Shown here in pieces: positions 1 to 9,532 of a DNA stretch of 64,000 nucleotides (position 1 is the stretch's first letter; the number at the start of each line of letters is the position of its first letter). The DNA comes from Opitutaceae bacterium (GTDB lineage: Bacteria > Verrucomicrobiota > Verrucomicrobiia > Opitutales > Opitutaceae). The stretch covers positions 16,816 to 80,815 of the forward strand of contig JAGYIG010000014.1 of the NCBI GenBank assembly GCA_018402455.1, written 5' to 3'. The translations under genes were made by a program, and so were the position numbers. The notes beneath the pieces were generated by a model. It did no database searches. It was not told where the DNA came from and was given only the letters and a program-made list of their open reading frames with translations.

Positions 1-2
1 TC

Positions 3-224
3 GAGTTGACCGAGAGTCACGGCCCCTACGAGCGGGGGCAGATTTGGGCCGAGCCGCGGGTGGAGGCCGCCGCCCAATGGATGCAGGAAATTGCCACCCA
101 CCCGGACCGGGCGCGCCAGCGGGGCGAGCAGGCTGCCCGGGACATGCGGGAGCACTATTCTCCGGCCGCCATCGGCCGCCGCTATGCCAAACGCATCGAA
201 GCGATGACGCTCTGGCCCGATTAA
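3..224 (+). CDS. Glycosyltransferase, C-terminal end (partial)
   Basis: Only the last 73 or so codons are present, because the gene begins before the window. The residues visible are an alternating Ala/Arg/Glu-rich helix with AAQWMQEIATHP and a closing ...YSPAAIGRRYAKRIE segment. This is the usual C-terminal helix of GT-B fold (GT4 type) glycosyltransferases, where the last helix folds back over the N-terminal domain. The stop codon overlaps the end of the convergent membrane-protein gene by four bases. The family call rests on the tail alone and the donor or acceptor cannot be judged. Confidence 0.55.
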   Translation, partial: ELTESHGPYERGQIWAEPRVEAAAQWMQEIATHPDRARQRGEQAARDMREHYSPAAIGRRYAKRIEAMTLWPD

Positions 225-1873
225 TCTCCCGCCGCCGCATCCGGCATCACCCGGCCTTCGATCACAAATTTCAGCAAACACACCGCCAAGCGACGTTCGT
301 CGCCAGAACTGGCCACAGTGTTCCGCTCATCCGACTCGACCCGCAACCGATTCTCGCCGGGCGCGAGCACGATCCCCGAGACCCGCCACTCGCGGACGCG
401 GGCGTCCACCGGCTGCTGCCAAAGCACTGCGCCGTCCTGGGTGAGCCGGGCCGTCCTCGGCGTGTGCGCCGTCCACTCCCCGCGAATTTGGATTTCGAGC
501 GGATGAGGATAAGGGTTGGTCAGCACGATATCCGCATCGCTCTCGGACCACCGCCACTGCCGCTTACGGTTTGTTTCGGCCCGATACCACGGGCGGGGAA
601 ACTCCACCTTGAGCTCGGCGTTTCTCACGTTCGCAGGCAACGCTTCCGCGTTGGTCAGGCGCACCGAGTAGGTTTCTCCCGGGAGGGGCTCCAGCGAGAA
701 GGGCGCGACAAACAGGGTCAGGTTGCCGAGCAACAAGATCGGCCACCACCGGCGCCCCAGCGGCACCAACAGATTAAAGGCCAGCAACAGGGGCAGCAGC
801 ACCCGGCTCGAGGCCCCGGGATACCCCTCCCACACCGCCGGCCCCAGACTGAACGCCAGCACCGTGAACGGAACCATCATCCGCCAGGCCGCCTGCCGCC
901 ATTGCCACCAGGCGAGTAAAAACAGCGCCTGCACCGTGATGCTGAGGTGCGTGGCGATGCCCGCCGACAGAAATTTCCACCGGGTCTCGCCGCTGACCAC
1001 CCCCTGATACAACTCCAGCCAGCGCTCGCCATAGGCCACGAACGGCACGGCAAAATTCCGCGCGCCGGCCAAGGAACCGCTTTCGGCAAAGCGCCATTTC
1101 AAAAAGAAAAACCAAGCCAGCAACGGGAGGGCCGCCACCAGCCCCTGCAGCACCGCTCGTCCCCACTGGGGCCAGGCCTGCCATCGCGCCGGAGCCAACC
1201 CCGCCGCCCCCAAAACGTTGGTTTCCTTGGCCAAACCACTGAGCGCCAGAACCGCCGTGGCCCGCCACGACTTGCCCTGCTCGATCCAGCGCAGGGCCAG
1301 CGCCAGCAACAGCAAGCTCGGGCCATCCACCAACGAGGAAAAGGCGCTGAACCAGACCCCCACCGACAACATGATACCCAACCAACGCACCGCCCGGTCC
1401 AGGGTGGTGGGCGGGAACCAGCGCAGCAAAAGCCACCCCAACAGAAACCAGCAGATCACATTCTGCAGGGCATAAATATTGAGCACCCAATTGGGTTGAC
1501 CCAGACCCAACACATAGGCGGTCCAGGGGAGCAAAATACGACGGGCCCGGTAAGGCAGATTATCCATCGATTCGGTCAGCGTTTCATCCCGCAACGCCGG
1601 ATCGATGGCCAATTGCGCGTAATACTGGGCGTCGTAGCCGGAGGACCGAAAGTGGCGATAGACCGTGACATCCCGCTCCTCGATCCAGTCGAAGGCCCGC
1701 GCGGGTTCATCGCCCTGACCAATCAGATAAGTAAACCCGTATTCAGGGATGTAATACTCGGAAAGCTTGGCCAGGAAGCCTCCCCCCGCGAGCAAGTAGA
1801 CCAGCACCAATCCCGGCCGAACCCCGGAAGGTGGGCGGGGCGACGACAGCCATGACCATAACCGTTGCAACAT
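221..1873 (-). CDS. Polytopic membrane protein of envelope glycan type
   Basis: A 550-residue protein with an N-terminal membrane segment (about residues 20-40), a periplasmic loop, then many hydrophobic helices up to about residue 400. A soluble C-terminal domain of roughly 150 residues looks beta-rich (VEFPRPWYRAE, IQIRGEW). This layout resembles GT-C type membrane glycosyltransferases and related polymer-modifying proteins, but I see no Asp-rich loop motif that would fix a family. It is transcribed divergently from the GT2 gene, with 119 bases between them. A role in surface glycan or lipid-linked sugar metabolism is inferred from the neighbours. Confidence 0.6.
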   Translation of the reverse strand: MLQRLWSWLSSPRPPSGVRPGLVLVYLLAGGGFLAKLSEYYIPEYGFTYLIGQGDEPARAFDWIEERDVTVYRHFRSSGYDAQYYAQLAIDPALRDETLTESMDNLPYRARRILLPWTAYVLGLGQPNWVLNIYALQNVICWFLLGWLLLRWFPPTTLDRAVRWLGIMLSVGVWFSAFSSLVDGPSLLLLALALRWIEQGKSWRATAVLALSGLAKETNVLGAAGLAPARWQAWPQWGRAVLQGLVAALPLLAWFFFLKWRFAESGSLAGARNFAVPFVAYGERWLELYQGVVSGETRWKFLSAGIATHLSITVQALFLLAWWQWRQAAWRMMVPFTVLAFSLGPAVWEGYPGASSRVLLPLLLAFNLLVPLGRRWWPILLLGNLTLFVAPFSLEPLPGETYSVRLTNAEALPANVRNAELKVEFPRPWYRAETNRKRQWRWSESDADIVLTNPYPHPLEIQIRGEWTAHTPRTARLTQDGAVLWQQPVDARVREWRVSGIVLAPGENRLRVESDERNTVASSGDERRLAVCLLKFVIEGRVMPDAAAGD

Positions 1874-1992
1874 AGAAAGGCTCTACGCAGCACCACCCAC
1901 GCGAGGGCGTCAACCGCTCTTGGCCGCGACCGCTGCGGCGCACCTCAGGCATTGCAGACCGGGTCCTCTTCCACCTCAATCCCCCCCTGATC

Positions 1993-2691
1993 ATGCTCAA
2001 ACTCTCCATCGTCATCCCCTGCTACAATGAACGCGACACCGTCGCATCGTTGGTTGATGCCGTGCAGGCCGCTCCGATTGATATCGAGCAGGAGATCATC
2101 ATCGTGAATGACTGCTCGACCGATGGGACCCATGATGTCCTTGACCGCGAGATCGCCCCGCGGGTCGCCAAGGTGCTGCACCATCAGGTCAATCAAGGCA
2201 AGGGAGCGGCCCTGCGCACGGGCATTCGCGAGGCCACCGGCGATTTTGTCATCATTCAGGATGCCGACCGGGAATACGATCCGCAGGACTACCCCAAGCT
2301 GCTCACCCCGCTACTCAGCGGAAAGGCCGACGTTGTTTTTGGCTCCCGCTTCATGGGGGGAGAACCGCACCGGGTGCTTTACTACTGGCACTCCCTGGGG
2401 AATCAATTCCTCACCCTACTCTCCAACATGTTCACCAACCTGAACCTCACGGACATGGAATGCTGCTATAAGGTTTTCCGACGGGAAATTATCCAAAGCA
2501 TCAAAATTGAGGAGGACCGGTTTGGGGTGGAGCCGGAGCTCACCGCCAAGATTTCCCGTAAGAACTGCCGCATCTATGAGGTCGGGGTAAGCTACGCCGG
2601 CCGCACCTATGCCGAGGGCAAGAAGATCGGTTGGCGGGACGGGGTGCGGGCCATTTATGCCATTCTGAAATACAACGTTTGGCATCGCTGA
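1993..2691 (+). CDS. Family 2 glycosyltransferase, dolichyl-phosphate-mannose-synthase-like
   Basis: This 232-residue enzyme starts with the GT-A motif [10 protein letters not shown], followed by [12 protein letters not shown] (nucleotide-sugar binding) and [13 protein letters not shown], which carries the metal-binding acidic motif. FGSRFMGG and [12 protein letters not shown] follow, as in DPM1/GtrB-type GT2 enzymes that load a sugar onto a polyprenyl phosphate. There is no C-terminal membrane pair, so it is the short soluble or peripheral form. It lies five bases upstream of a GT4 gene, so the two are probably co-transcribed. The sugar is unknown. Confidence 0.88.
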   Translation: MLKLSIVIPCYNERDTVASLVDAVQAAPIDIEQEIIIVNDCSTDGTHDVLDREIAPRVAKVLHHQVNQGKGAALRTGIREATGDFVIIQDADREYDPQDYPKLLTPLLSGKADVVFGSRFMGGEPHRVLYYWHSLGNQFLTLLSNMFTNLNLTDMECCYKVFRREIIQSIKIEEDRFGVEPELTAKISRKNCRIYEVGVSYAGRTYAEGKKIGWRDGVRAIYAILKYNVWHR

Positions 2692-2695
2692 GCGC

Positions 2696-3907
2696 ATGCT
2701 CCTCTTCGACCTCTCCCATACCAGCCATAGTCAGGCCCGCACAGGCGTCCAGCGGGTGTCACTCGAGCTGCGCCGGGCGCTTAAGGCCCTGCCCCGGTAC
2801 CTGACCGAGGTCACTCATGACCCCTACGCCGGCGACTGGCGACCCTTGCAAAAGTGGGAGCTGGACGCGCTGGAGGCGGCGCCCCGGACGACCAAACGGC
2901 GGGGGTCCTATTGGCCCCTCGCGGCCCAGCTTCGAGGTCGGATGGTTCGGTGGCGCCGCGGCGATCCTGCCAGCTTCTTGGCGTCGACGAAGCCGACGGG
3001 CTTCTTCACGCCCGAGATTTTCACCCAACGCACGGCCCATGCCCTCCCGCGTCTTTTTAAGCGGATCACCGGCCCCAAAATTGCGCTGTTTCACGACGCG
3101 ATTTCGCTGCGCCTACCCGCTATGGCCCCCGCCAATGCAGTCGCCCGATTCCCCACCTACCTGGCCGAGCTGCATGATTTCGATGGCGTTGTGGCCCTGT
3201 CGGCCGACTCCCGCCAATCCCTGTTGGACTACTGGGAATGGGCAGGCTGGGACAACCCTCCCGAGGTGCGGGTGATCCCCGCGGGGGTGGACCACCTCAC
3301 GGAACCGACAGTCCCGGTTGCGTCCCGGGGGCAACCCAACGCGGGAGTCCCCCCCCTGACGGTGCTTTGCGTCGGGTCAATCGAGGGCAGAAAAAATCAC
3401 CTCACTCTGCTCGAAGCCTGCGAAATCCTCTGGCGTCAGGGCGAGACGTTCACGCTCCACCTCATCGGAACCCTGCAGCGCCTCACGGGAGCCCCCGCCC
3501 TGACGCGTATCCAGGAACTGCAGCAAGGCGGCCGCCCCATCACCTACGACGGCTGGGTCAGTGACCCCGACCTTCAGCGCGCCTATGCCGATTGTGCATT
3601 TACAGTTTATCCCTCTCTGATGGAGGGATTTGGGTTTCCCGTCTGGGAAAGTCTTCTCCACGCCAAACCCTGTGTCTGCTCCCCCCAAGGCGCCACCGGC
3701 GAAACCGCGGCGGGGGGCGGTTGCCTGACCCCCGATGTCCGATCGGCCCGGTCGCTGGCCGAAACAATGCAGCAGCTGTTGAAAAACACCGACCTGCGGG
3801 AGCGTCTCACCCTCGAGGCCCGGAACCGTTTGGCTCCGCGGTGGTCGGATTGCGCTCAAGGCCTGGTCGATTGGAGTGACGAACTGAGCCGAGCTAAATC
3901 CAATTGA
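2696..3907 (+). CDS. GT4-type glycosyltransferase
   Basis: A 403-residue GT-B enzyme. The N-terminus has LLFDLSHTSHSQARTGVQR, typical of the WbdB-like subgroup. The C-terminal nucleotide-sugar domain has VLCVGSIEGRKNHLTLLEA and the E-x7-E type motif YPSLMEGFGFPVWESL. It should transfer a sugar from a nucleotide donor to a glycan or lipid acceptor on the inner face of the membrane. It is clearly related to the minus-strand gene at 5175-6197, which has the same N- and C-terminal signatures; the two paralogues flank the oxoamine-synthase gene. The stop overlaps a possible TTG start of the next gene. Confidence 0.88.
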   Translation: MLLFDLSHTSHSQARTGVQRVSLELRRALKALPRYLTEVTHDPYAGDWRPLQKWELDALEAAPRTTKRRGSYWPLAAQLRGRMVRWRRGDPASFLASTKPTGFFTPEIFTQRTAHALPRLFKRITGPKIALFHDAISLRLPAMAPANAVARFPTYLAELHDFDGVVALSADSRQSLLDYWEWAGWDNPPEVRVIPAGVDHLTEPTVPVASRGQPNAGVPPLTVLCVGSIEGRKNHLTLLEACEILWRQGETFTLHLIGTLQRLTGAPALTRIQELQQGGRPITYDGWVSDPDLQRAYADCAFTVYPSLMEGFGFPVWESLLHAKPCVCSPQGATGETAAGGGCLTPDVRSARSLAETMQQLLKNTDLRERLTLEARNRLAPRWSDCAQGLVDWSDELSRAKSN

Positions 3908-3963
3908 CCCAACTTTCCCCTTTCCGCCGCCCCGCTTGGGTGGCTAGCTTTCCCGCTCAGCAC

Positions 3964-5160
3964 ATGGCACTTACTTTTTTCAAGCGTAGCCCCAAAGCGA
4001 TCCTGCAGCGTTCTCGAGATGACTACGCGACCAAGATGCGCCTCAAGTATGCGCCCTACTATCACGCGATGGAGTCCCAGCAGGGAACTTCCATCAGATT
4101 GGATGGACGGGACATGGTCATGCTTTCGAGCAATGACTATCTGGGACTGTCGTTCCATCCTCAAGTCATCGAAGCCGGCCAAAAAGCCATGCTCAAATGG
4201 GGTACCAGCCCGACCGGCGCGCGCCCTTCCAATGGGTCGCGACTTTATCACACCGACCTGGAGCAAAAGTTGGCGACGTTTCTGGGCCGCGAAGCCTGTC
4301 ATATCCACGCCGCCGGTTACCTCTCCTGCCTCACCAGTGTCGCCGCCTTTGCCCAGAAAGGGGACATCATCCTGGCCGATAAGAACATCCATTCCTGTCT
4401 TTGGGACGGCGTGCGGTTGTCGATGGCCACCGTCGAACGCTTCTCCCACAACAACCCGACCGATTTGCGGGACATCATGGAAACGGTGGACGCTCGGCGC
4501 GCCAAGATGTTGGTGATCGAGGGCGTCTATTCCATGGAGGGGCACATCGCGCAGATGCCCGAACTGATCGGCATCGGGGAGGAATTTGGCTGTTTCAGCG
4601 TGGTGGACGACGCGCATGGATTCGGCGTATTGGGTCGGCAGGGTCGGGGCACCGTCGATCACTTTGGTTTGAACGACCAGGTCGACATCATCTGCGGCAG
4701 CATGTCCAAATCACTGGCCAGCACGGGCGGCTTCATCGCCGCATCCCATGACATCATCGAATACCTGCGGACCAACTCCAAACAGACGATCTTCAGTGCG
4801 GCCGTGCCGCCCTCGCAAGCGGCGGTGGCCTCGGCGGCATTGGACATCATGCAAAATGAGCCCGAACACCACGAACGGCTCTGGCGCAACACCAAGCGCT
4901 ACACCAATATTCTGCGATCGTTGGGGCTCGATATTTGGGGCAGTGAAACTCCGGCGGTCCCCATCGTGCTGGGCTCCCGCGAAGCGGTTTATCGTTTTTG
5001 GCAAGCCCTGTTGGAGAAGGGGATCTTCACCGTCATGTCGATCGCGCCGGCCGTGCCCCCGGGCAAAGACCTGATCCGCACCGCCGTCTCGGCGCTGCAC
5101 ACTGACGACCAAATTGACCGGATCGGCGAGGCCATGGCCTACGCCCTCAAAAAGCTTTAG
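3964..5160 (+). CDS. Alpha-oxoamine synthase (serine palmitoyltransferase/AONS family)
   Basis: This PLP enzyme (398 residues from the chosen ATG) should condense an acyl thioester with an amino acid, with loss of CO2, to give an aminoketone. Visible motifs are SSNDYLGLSFHP, TGARPSNGSRLYH (Gly-rich substrate loop), VVDDAHGFGVLG (PLP-pairing Asp and stacking residues) and CGSMSKSLASTGG, which carries the Schiff-base lysine. No biotin genes are nearby. The neighbours are a KS, an ACP-dehydratase, an SDR and glycosyltransferases, so serine palmitoyltransferase-like sphingoid-base synthesis is more likely than BioF. A TTG at 3904 would add 20 residues that look non-homologous, so I use ATG 3964. 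The choice between SPT, AONS and KBL is not settled by sequence alone. Confidence 0.85.
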   Translation: MALTFFKRSPKAILQRSRDDYATKMRLKYAPYYHAMESQQGTSIRLDGRDMVMLSSNDYLGLSFHPQVIEAGQKAMLKWGTSPTGARPSNGSRLYHTDLEQKLATFLGREACHIHAAGYLSCLTSVAAFAQKGDIILADKNIHSCLWDGVRLSMATVERFSHNNPTDLRDIMETVDARRAKMLVIEGVYSMEGHIAQMPELIGIGEEFGCFSVVDDAHGFGVLGRQGRGTVDHFGLNDQVDIICGSMSKSLASTGGFIAASHDIIEYLRTNSKQTIFSAAVPPSQAAVASAALDIMQNEPEHHERLWRNTKRYTNILRSLGLDIWGSETPAVPIVLGSREAVYRFWQALLEKGIFTVMSIAPAVPPGKDLIRTAVSALHTDDQIDRIGEAMAYALKKL

Positions 5161-5174
5161 GTCGGGGCAGCAGG

Positions 5175-6197
5175 TCAGGCGCTTTCTAGGGTCGCCCTCA
5201 CGACGGCCGCGGACTCCCGCCAAGTGGGCAGGGTTCGCGTGGCGGCCGACGCGGCCAGTTGCCGCCAGACGGCATCCTCCTGCAGGATTTGACGCAGCCC
5301 CTCTCGCCACGCCACCGGATCGTTGACCGGCAGGATCAAGCACCCCCCGTCGGCGGTGTTTTCCCGCAGGACCGGCAAATCGGAACACACACAGGGCAAG
5401 CCCCGCCACAGCGACTCGAGCACCGGGAGGCCACACCCTTCGGCAATGGTGGGGAAAACCACGGCCCGCGTGTTCTCCAGCAACCGCGAAAACCGTTCAT
5501 CTGAGGCAGCCTCATGAAATTTCAATTGGGGGCGCCGACGGGAGAGCTGTTGAATCTGCGTTGCGATGGGCCGCCCATAGTGGGGGTTGATGCGGCCGAC
5601 GATGTGGAGCTCAAACGGGAGCCCCTCCGCCCAAAGCGACTCGGCGACCTCCAGCAGAAACGACTGGTTTTTGCGCGGCTCCACGATCCCGACGCAGAGC
5701 AGCGCGGGACCGGGCACTGCGTCGCGCCGAGGCCAACGGTCGGAGCCATCGAAATCGGCCCCCAACGTCAGGACGGACACGCGGGTTGAGGTCGCATTCC
5801 CCTGCCAGCGCCAAAACCCCAACAGGTCCTTTTTGACCGCTGCCGAAATCGCAAACACGTGTTCGAACTGCGAGAGGGCCTGCAGGTATTGCGGGTGGCG
5901 CGCCACCGCGTGAGGCCAGGTGATCCGCGGATGCTGCAGGGGAATCGCATCCGCGAACAAGGCGGCCAATCGGCAGGGGGGCTGGTGCAGGAACTCGGCA
6001 AACCCGGGTCGTTTCTCCACGTCAAAAACTTCCGTCGTAAAATACCAGTCCTCGGGCCCCGCCTCGCGTGGATCCCACTGCCCCCAAACCACCGGCTTGA
6101 TGGCCCCCCGCAATTCCTCCGCGAAGCGACGATTCACGCGCATCAAACCCGAAGCATGACGGGCTTTGCCGGATTTGGTGACGTCGAAGTAAATCAT
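5175..6197 (-). CDS. GT4-type glycosyltransferase, paralogue of 2696-3907
   Basis: A 340-residue GT-B enzyme. The N-terminal signature is IYFDVTKSGKARHASGLMR and the C-terminal domain has LLCVGIVEPRKNQSFLLEV and FPTIAEGCGLPVLESLWRG, the same scheme as the plus-strand enzyme at 2696-3907. It is the last gene of the minus-strand operon: its ATG overlaps the stop of the upstream glycosyltransferase by four bases (ATGA), a sign of translational coupling. It ends 15 bases from the convergent oxoamine-synthase gene. It probably decorates the product of the lipid locus, an inference from position only. Confidence 0.87.
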   Translation of the reverse strand: MIYFDVTKSGKARHASGLMRVNRRFAEELRGAIKPVVWGQWDPREAGPEDWYFTTEVFDVEKRPGFAEFLHQPPCRLAALFADAIPLQHPRITWPHAVARHPQYLQALSQFEHVFAISAAVKKDLLGFWRWQGNATSTRVSVLTLGADFDGSDRWPRRDAVPGPALLCVGIVEPRKNQSFLLEVAESLWAEGLPFELHIVGRINPHYGRPIATQIQQLSRRRPQLKFHEAASDERFSRLLENTRAVVFPTIAEGCGLPVLESLWRGLPCVCSDLPVLRENTADGGCLILPVNDPVAWREGLRQILQEDAVWRQLAASAATRTLPTWRESAAVVRATLESA

Positions 6198-7441
6198 GGT
6201 ATCAAGGCCTTTTCAAAAAGGGCCGCCAACCGCTGCGCGTTTCGGGTGCCGTCGTAGTTGTCCTCCGCCCAGGCCCGGGCGGAGAGCCGCACCCGATCCC
6301 ACGCCGGGTCGGGATGGCGCAAACCAGCCAACCGCTCGGCCCACCGCACGGGTTGATCCACCGGCAAGACCCAACCGGTCTGCCCGTCGGTTACCGCCTC
6401 GGTGGTGGCGGCATGAGGAGACGTGAGCACCAACACTCCGGCGATCATCGCCTCGGGAATTACGTTGGGTAAGCCATCCCGGTCGCCGGTCGCTGCCACC
6501 ACACCCGTGTGCAGCAACGCATCGGCGCGGCCCAGATCCTCCCAGACCGCCTGCTGGGAGAGGTGACCCGGTAGTTTGACGTGGCGCGCGAGCTTGAGCG
6601 CGGAAATCTGCTCCTCCAATCGACCCCGTTCGGGCCCCTCCCCCACGATGCGGGCCTCAAACTCAACCCCTTGATCCGCCAGAGCGCGGTAGATGCGCAG
6701 CTGATGATCAAGTCCCTTTTTGGCGACCAAACGGGCGATGCAGAGCAGCCGGAGGTGCGTCCGCTCGGGACGCAATGGCCGACAGGGAGGAAAGTTCTCC
6801 AGCCCGCGACGGATGACATGAATTTTCGCTGGATCGAGTCCGCGTTCCACCAAGGTGGCTCGACCCATGGCGGTGGAGGTGTGGATGAAGCGGGCCTCGG
6901 TCAGCTTTTCCCGCAACCACCAGTCGCCGCCGTGTTCATAGATGTCGTAAGCATGAGCCGCCGTGCTGTAGCGATGACCGTTCAGGCGATGCAGAATCCA
7001 CGCCGCCGTGGCGGGCGCGCCCGACCAGGCCGCGTGCACCAGATCCGGGGGATGCCGCCTGAAATGCGGGTAGAACACCCCGGCAAACCCGGCCCCCAAG
7101 GCGTCGAGCTGGTGAGCCAGGAGGGAGCGCGGCGGGTGCAGCTGCTCTGCAGAAACGCTCTTGAGCAGGGAGAGCGCCACCCAGGGAATGATCCAAAGCA
7201 ACTCCAGCAGTCGCCACAGGGAGAACTTGATGACGGGCTGGCCCGCAAAGGTTCCGCCGCCGCCAAAAAGCGAATACAGCCGCAGGTCCAATCCCCGGCC
7301 GATCATCGCCCTCACCTCCCGCTGCAGAAACGTTTCGGTGGGCTGCGGAAAGGTGGTGAAAAGATAGGCAACGCGGATCGGAGCAGGACGCACGGCCGCC
7401 AATCTGGGATTCAAGCCATCCGGGGCCAAGCGCTTACTCAT
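6194..7441 (-). CDS. GT4-type glycosyltransferase (WcaL-like)
   Basis: A 415-residue enzyme. After a short leader comes VAYLFTTFPQPTETFLQREV, the N-terminal signature of WcaL/colanic-acid type GT4 enzymes. The donor domain follows with LLCIARLVAKKGLDHQLR, VGEGPERGRLEEQ and a final segment GLPNVIPEAMIAGVLVLTS with the conserved Glu. A hydrophobic stretch near residues 85-105 may be a membrane-association helix. It lies 29 bases downstream of the MGDG-synthase-like gene and is coupled to the next glycosyltransferase by an ATGA overlap. Confidence 0.87.
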   Translation of the reverse strand: MSKRLAPDGLNPRLAAVRPAPIRVAYLFTTFPQPTETFLQREVRAMIGRGLDLRLYSLFGGGGTFAGQPVIKFSLWRLLELLWIIPWVALSLLKSVSAEQLHPPRSLLAHQLDALGAGFAGVFYPHFRRHPPDLVHAAWSGAPATAAWILHRLNGHRYSTAAHAYDIYEHGGDWWLREKLTEARFIHTSTAMGRATLVERGLDPAKIHVIRRGLENFPPCRPLRPERTHLRLLCIARLVAKKGLDHQLRIYRALADQGVEFEARIVGEGPERGRLEEQISALKLARHVKLPGHLSQQAVWEDLGRADALLHTGVVAATGDRDGLPNVIPEAMIAGVLVLTSPHAATTEAVTDGQTGWVLPVDQPVRWAERLAGLRHPDPAWDRVRLSARAWAEDNYDGTRNAQRLAALFEKALIP

Positions 7442-7470
7442 CCGTCGCCGTTATCAATAAAACCACGGGA

Positions 7471-8685
7471 TCAATCCGCCAGGTTGACCGGCGGAAAGGG
7501 TTGGCGGGTCAGAGGGACGTCCGCCACCTCCTGGGCCAAGCGGATCAGGTCCTCGACCAACTCCGTCTGATCATCGGGATATTGCAGGGCCACAAAATCC
7601 TCCCGGTAACGCTCATACGCAGCGGCATCCGCCATCCATGCATCGATCAGGGTGGAGAAATCCTGCGCGCTTTCCACCTTCTGCGATCGGGCGCCATTGC
7701 GGAAAAATTTCCACGTCAGCTGCTCCTGCGGCATGATGCCTCCGAAGCCATTGAAGATAATGGGACACCCGTAGTGGAGCGCCTTGGCGCAGGTGGTTGT
7801 GCCGCCGCGAGTAACGATGACATCACTGGCCTGCACCAGCAGGTGCATCTCGTCCGTGTAGCCATCGACAAACAGCGGCAACTTCGGGTGATTGGCCCGC
7901 CAATGCATCAAGGCGTTGTAGGTCTCGATGTTGCGCCCACAGATCGCGATGACCTGCAGCCGCTCCGCGTGCCGGGCCAGCGTGGGCAACAGGGCAAGAT
8001 GGTTGTTCGCCCCGTTGCCGCCGGTGGCGAGAAAGACGGTAAAACGATCCGGCTTCAAACGGAGGTCGCTGCGCCGGTAGCGGGATCGCATTTTTTCGTC
8101 CAAGTACTCCAGCATCGCCTGCGGTCGCATCAGGTGTCCGCGCACCCGGGTTTTCTTGGCCGGCATGCCGCACTTGATGGCGTAATCCCGGGCGGTAGGC
8201 GTGCGCGAGATGAACATATCCGCCGAGGGTTCGAGCCAATTTCGGCTGTAGCCCCACCCTCCCGAGAACTCTCCGCAATAGGTGGCGCACCTGACGGCAT
8301 CTGCTCCCAGCATCTCGCGGGCGAACTGAAAATAGCCTCGGTTGAGACAGTCGTGCACGCTCAAGACCAGATGGGGGCGGTAATCCTCCAGGACGGTCCG
8401 GTAGTAGCCCCGACCGATGGTGACACTGGAGCGATTGATGAAACTGAGCAGCTCCACCATCGCGTAGAACAGGTTGTGCAAAAAGGGCAGGCGCAGCTGA
8501 ATCCAGTTATAGAGGCGCACCCCCGAGCGATTCACCACCGACGACTTTTCCAGCATCTGCTCGATCCGCACGTCTACGCTGTGTTGGTAAAGCACAAAAC
8601 ACCATTGGGCAAAGGCCTGCGCCCGCGCGTCATGTCCCCCGCCGGTGCTGGAGGTTAAGACCAGGATTCGAAGTTTTTTATCCAC
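7471..8685 (-). CDS. MGDG-synthase/MurG-like lipid glycosyltransferase (GT28 type)
   Basis: A 404-residue protein. The N-terminal ILVLTSSTGGGHDARAQAF is the glycine-rich motif of the MGDG_synth/processive diacylglycerol glucosyltransferase family. The C-terminal half has VFLATGGNGANNHLALLP and VIVTRGGTTTCAKALHYGCP, the donor-site motif of the MurG/MGD fold. Family members transfer Gal, Glc or GlcNAc from a nucleotide sugar to a membrane lipid. Its start overlaps the end of the SDR gene by eight bases, tying it to the KS/ACP/SDR operon and suggesting it glycosylates the lipid those enzymes help make. The acceptor is inferred, not shown. Confidence 0.82.
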   Translation of the reverse strand: MDKKLRILVLTSSTGGGHDARAQAFAQWCFVLYQHSVDVRIEQMLEKSSVVNRSGVRLYNWIQLRLPFLHNLFYAMVELLSFINRSSVTIGRGYYRTVLEDYRPHLVLSVHDCLNRGYFQFAREMLGADAVRCATYCGEFSGGWGYSRNWLEPSADMFISRTPTARDYAIKCGMPAKKTRVRGHLMRPQAMLEYLDEKMRSRYRRSDLRLKPDRFTVFLATGGNGANNHLALLPTLARHAERLQVIAICGRNIETYNALMHWRANHPKLPLFVDGYTDEMHLLVQASDVIVTRGGTTTCAKALHYGCPIIFNGFGGIMPQEQLTWKFFRNGARSQKVESAQDFSTLIDAWMADAAAYERYREDFVALQYPDDQTELVEDLIRLAQEVADVPLTRQPFPPVNLAD

Positions 8686-9532
8686 GTGTGGTGAGGCCGA
8701 AGTAACGCCAGCGGATGATCCGGGCCAGCCTTTCTGGTATCAATCGAACCAATACGGGAGCAATACGAGCCTGAAAAACCCCGCCGCTGCGCACCACCCC
8801 GGAACGTCGGCGCTGGATCGCCCGCCACATCGCGAGCGCCGCGCTGGCCGCGGAGGGAGCCGCGTCAAGATGGGCTTCGAGGGTGTGCCAGGCAGCGGAC
8901 ACCCGAGGATCCGGGGTGCGCGCCATGGCGACCGCGGCTCGCGCGGCCATGACCTGATTGAAGCCGGTCTTGATATCGCCCGGCCGAAAATCAATGACCA
9001 CGATGCCCGTCCCCGCGCACTCCATCATCAGGCTTTCGCTCAGGGCACTCAGGGCGGCCTTGGCCATGTTGTAACCCGCCATAAACGGCAGGGGGAACTC
9101 CACCGCCAAGGAGGACACGTTCAACAAGATGCCCGTTTCCAGGCCGCGCAGGGCGGCCATCTGCACCCCGATCAAGGCACTCGTGGTGGTGACCATGGCT
9201 GCAAGTTGCTGATCCAATTCCGCCGCCGACAAGGTGGTGAACGGGGCGAAGACGCCGTATCCCGCATTGTTGATGATGACGTCGAAACCGCCCGCCTCAT
9301 GCCAACAGTCTGTAAATTTTTTCAGCGTTCCCTCCCGGTCGGTCAGGTCCAGCACCACCCCATGAAACCCGGGTTGGAGCTGGCAGGCGGCCCAACCGGT
9401 CTCGGCCCGCGCTGTCCCCCAGACCGCCCAACCCCGGGTGAGCAGCAACTGAGCGATGGCTCCGCCAATTCCCCCCGAGACTCCCGTGACGAAGGCCCGC
9501 CTCGACGGCGGGTGCTGGGCTGCCGCGGTCAT
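8678..9532 (-). CDS. Short-chain dehydrogenase/reductase of the lipid locus
   Basis: A 284-residue classical SDR: cofactor motif FVTGVSGGIGGA near residue 15, NNAGYG, a catalytic Ser in LLNVSSLA, and YNMAK carrying the Tyr and Lys. The C-terminal third is extended, as in 3-ketodihydrosphingosine-reductase-like members. Its ATG overlaps the KS stop (ATGA), so the two are translated together. It could reduce the beta-keto group of an ACP-bound chain (FabG-like) or the keto group of the oxoamine-synthase product (KDSR-like). The sequence does not choose between these. Confidence 0.86.
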   Translation of the reverse strand: MTAAAQHPPSRRAFVTGVSGGIGGAIAQLLLTRGWAVWGTARAETGWAACQLQPGFHGVVLDLTDREGTLKKFTDCWHEAGGFDVIINNAGYGVFAPFTTLSAAELDQQLAAMVTTTSALIGVQMAALRGLETGILLNVSSLAVEFPLPFMAGYNMAKAALSALSESLMMECAGTGIVVIDFRPGDIKTGFNQVMAARAAVAMARTPDPRVSAAWHTLEAHLDAAPSAASAALAMWRAIQRRRSGVVRSGGVFQARIAPVLVRLIPERLARIIRWRYFGLTTRG

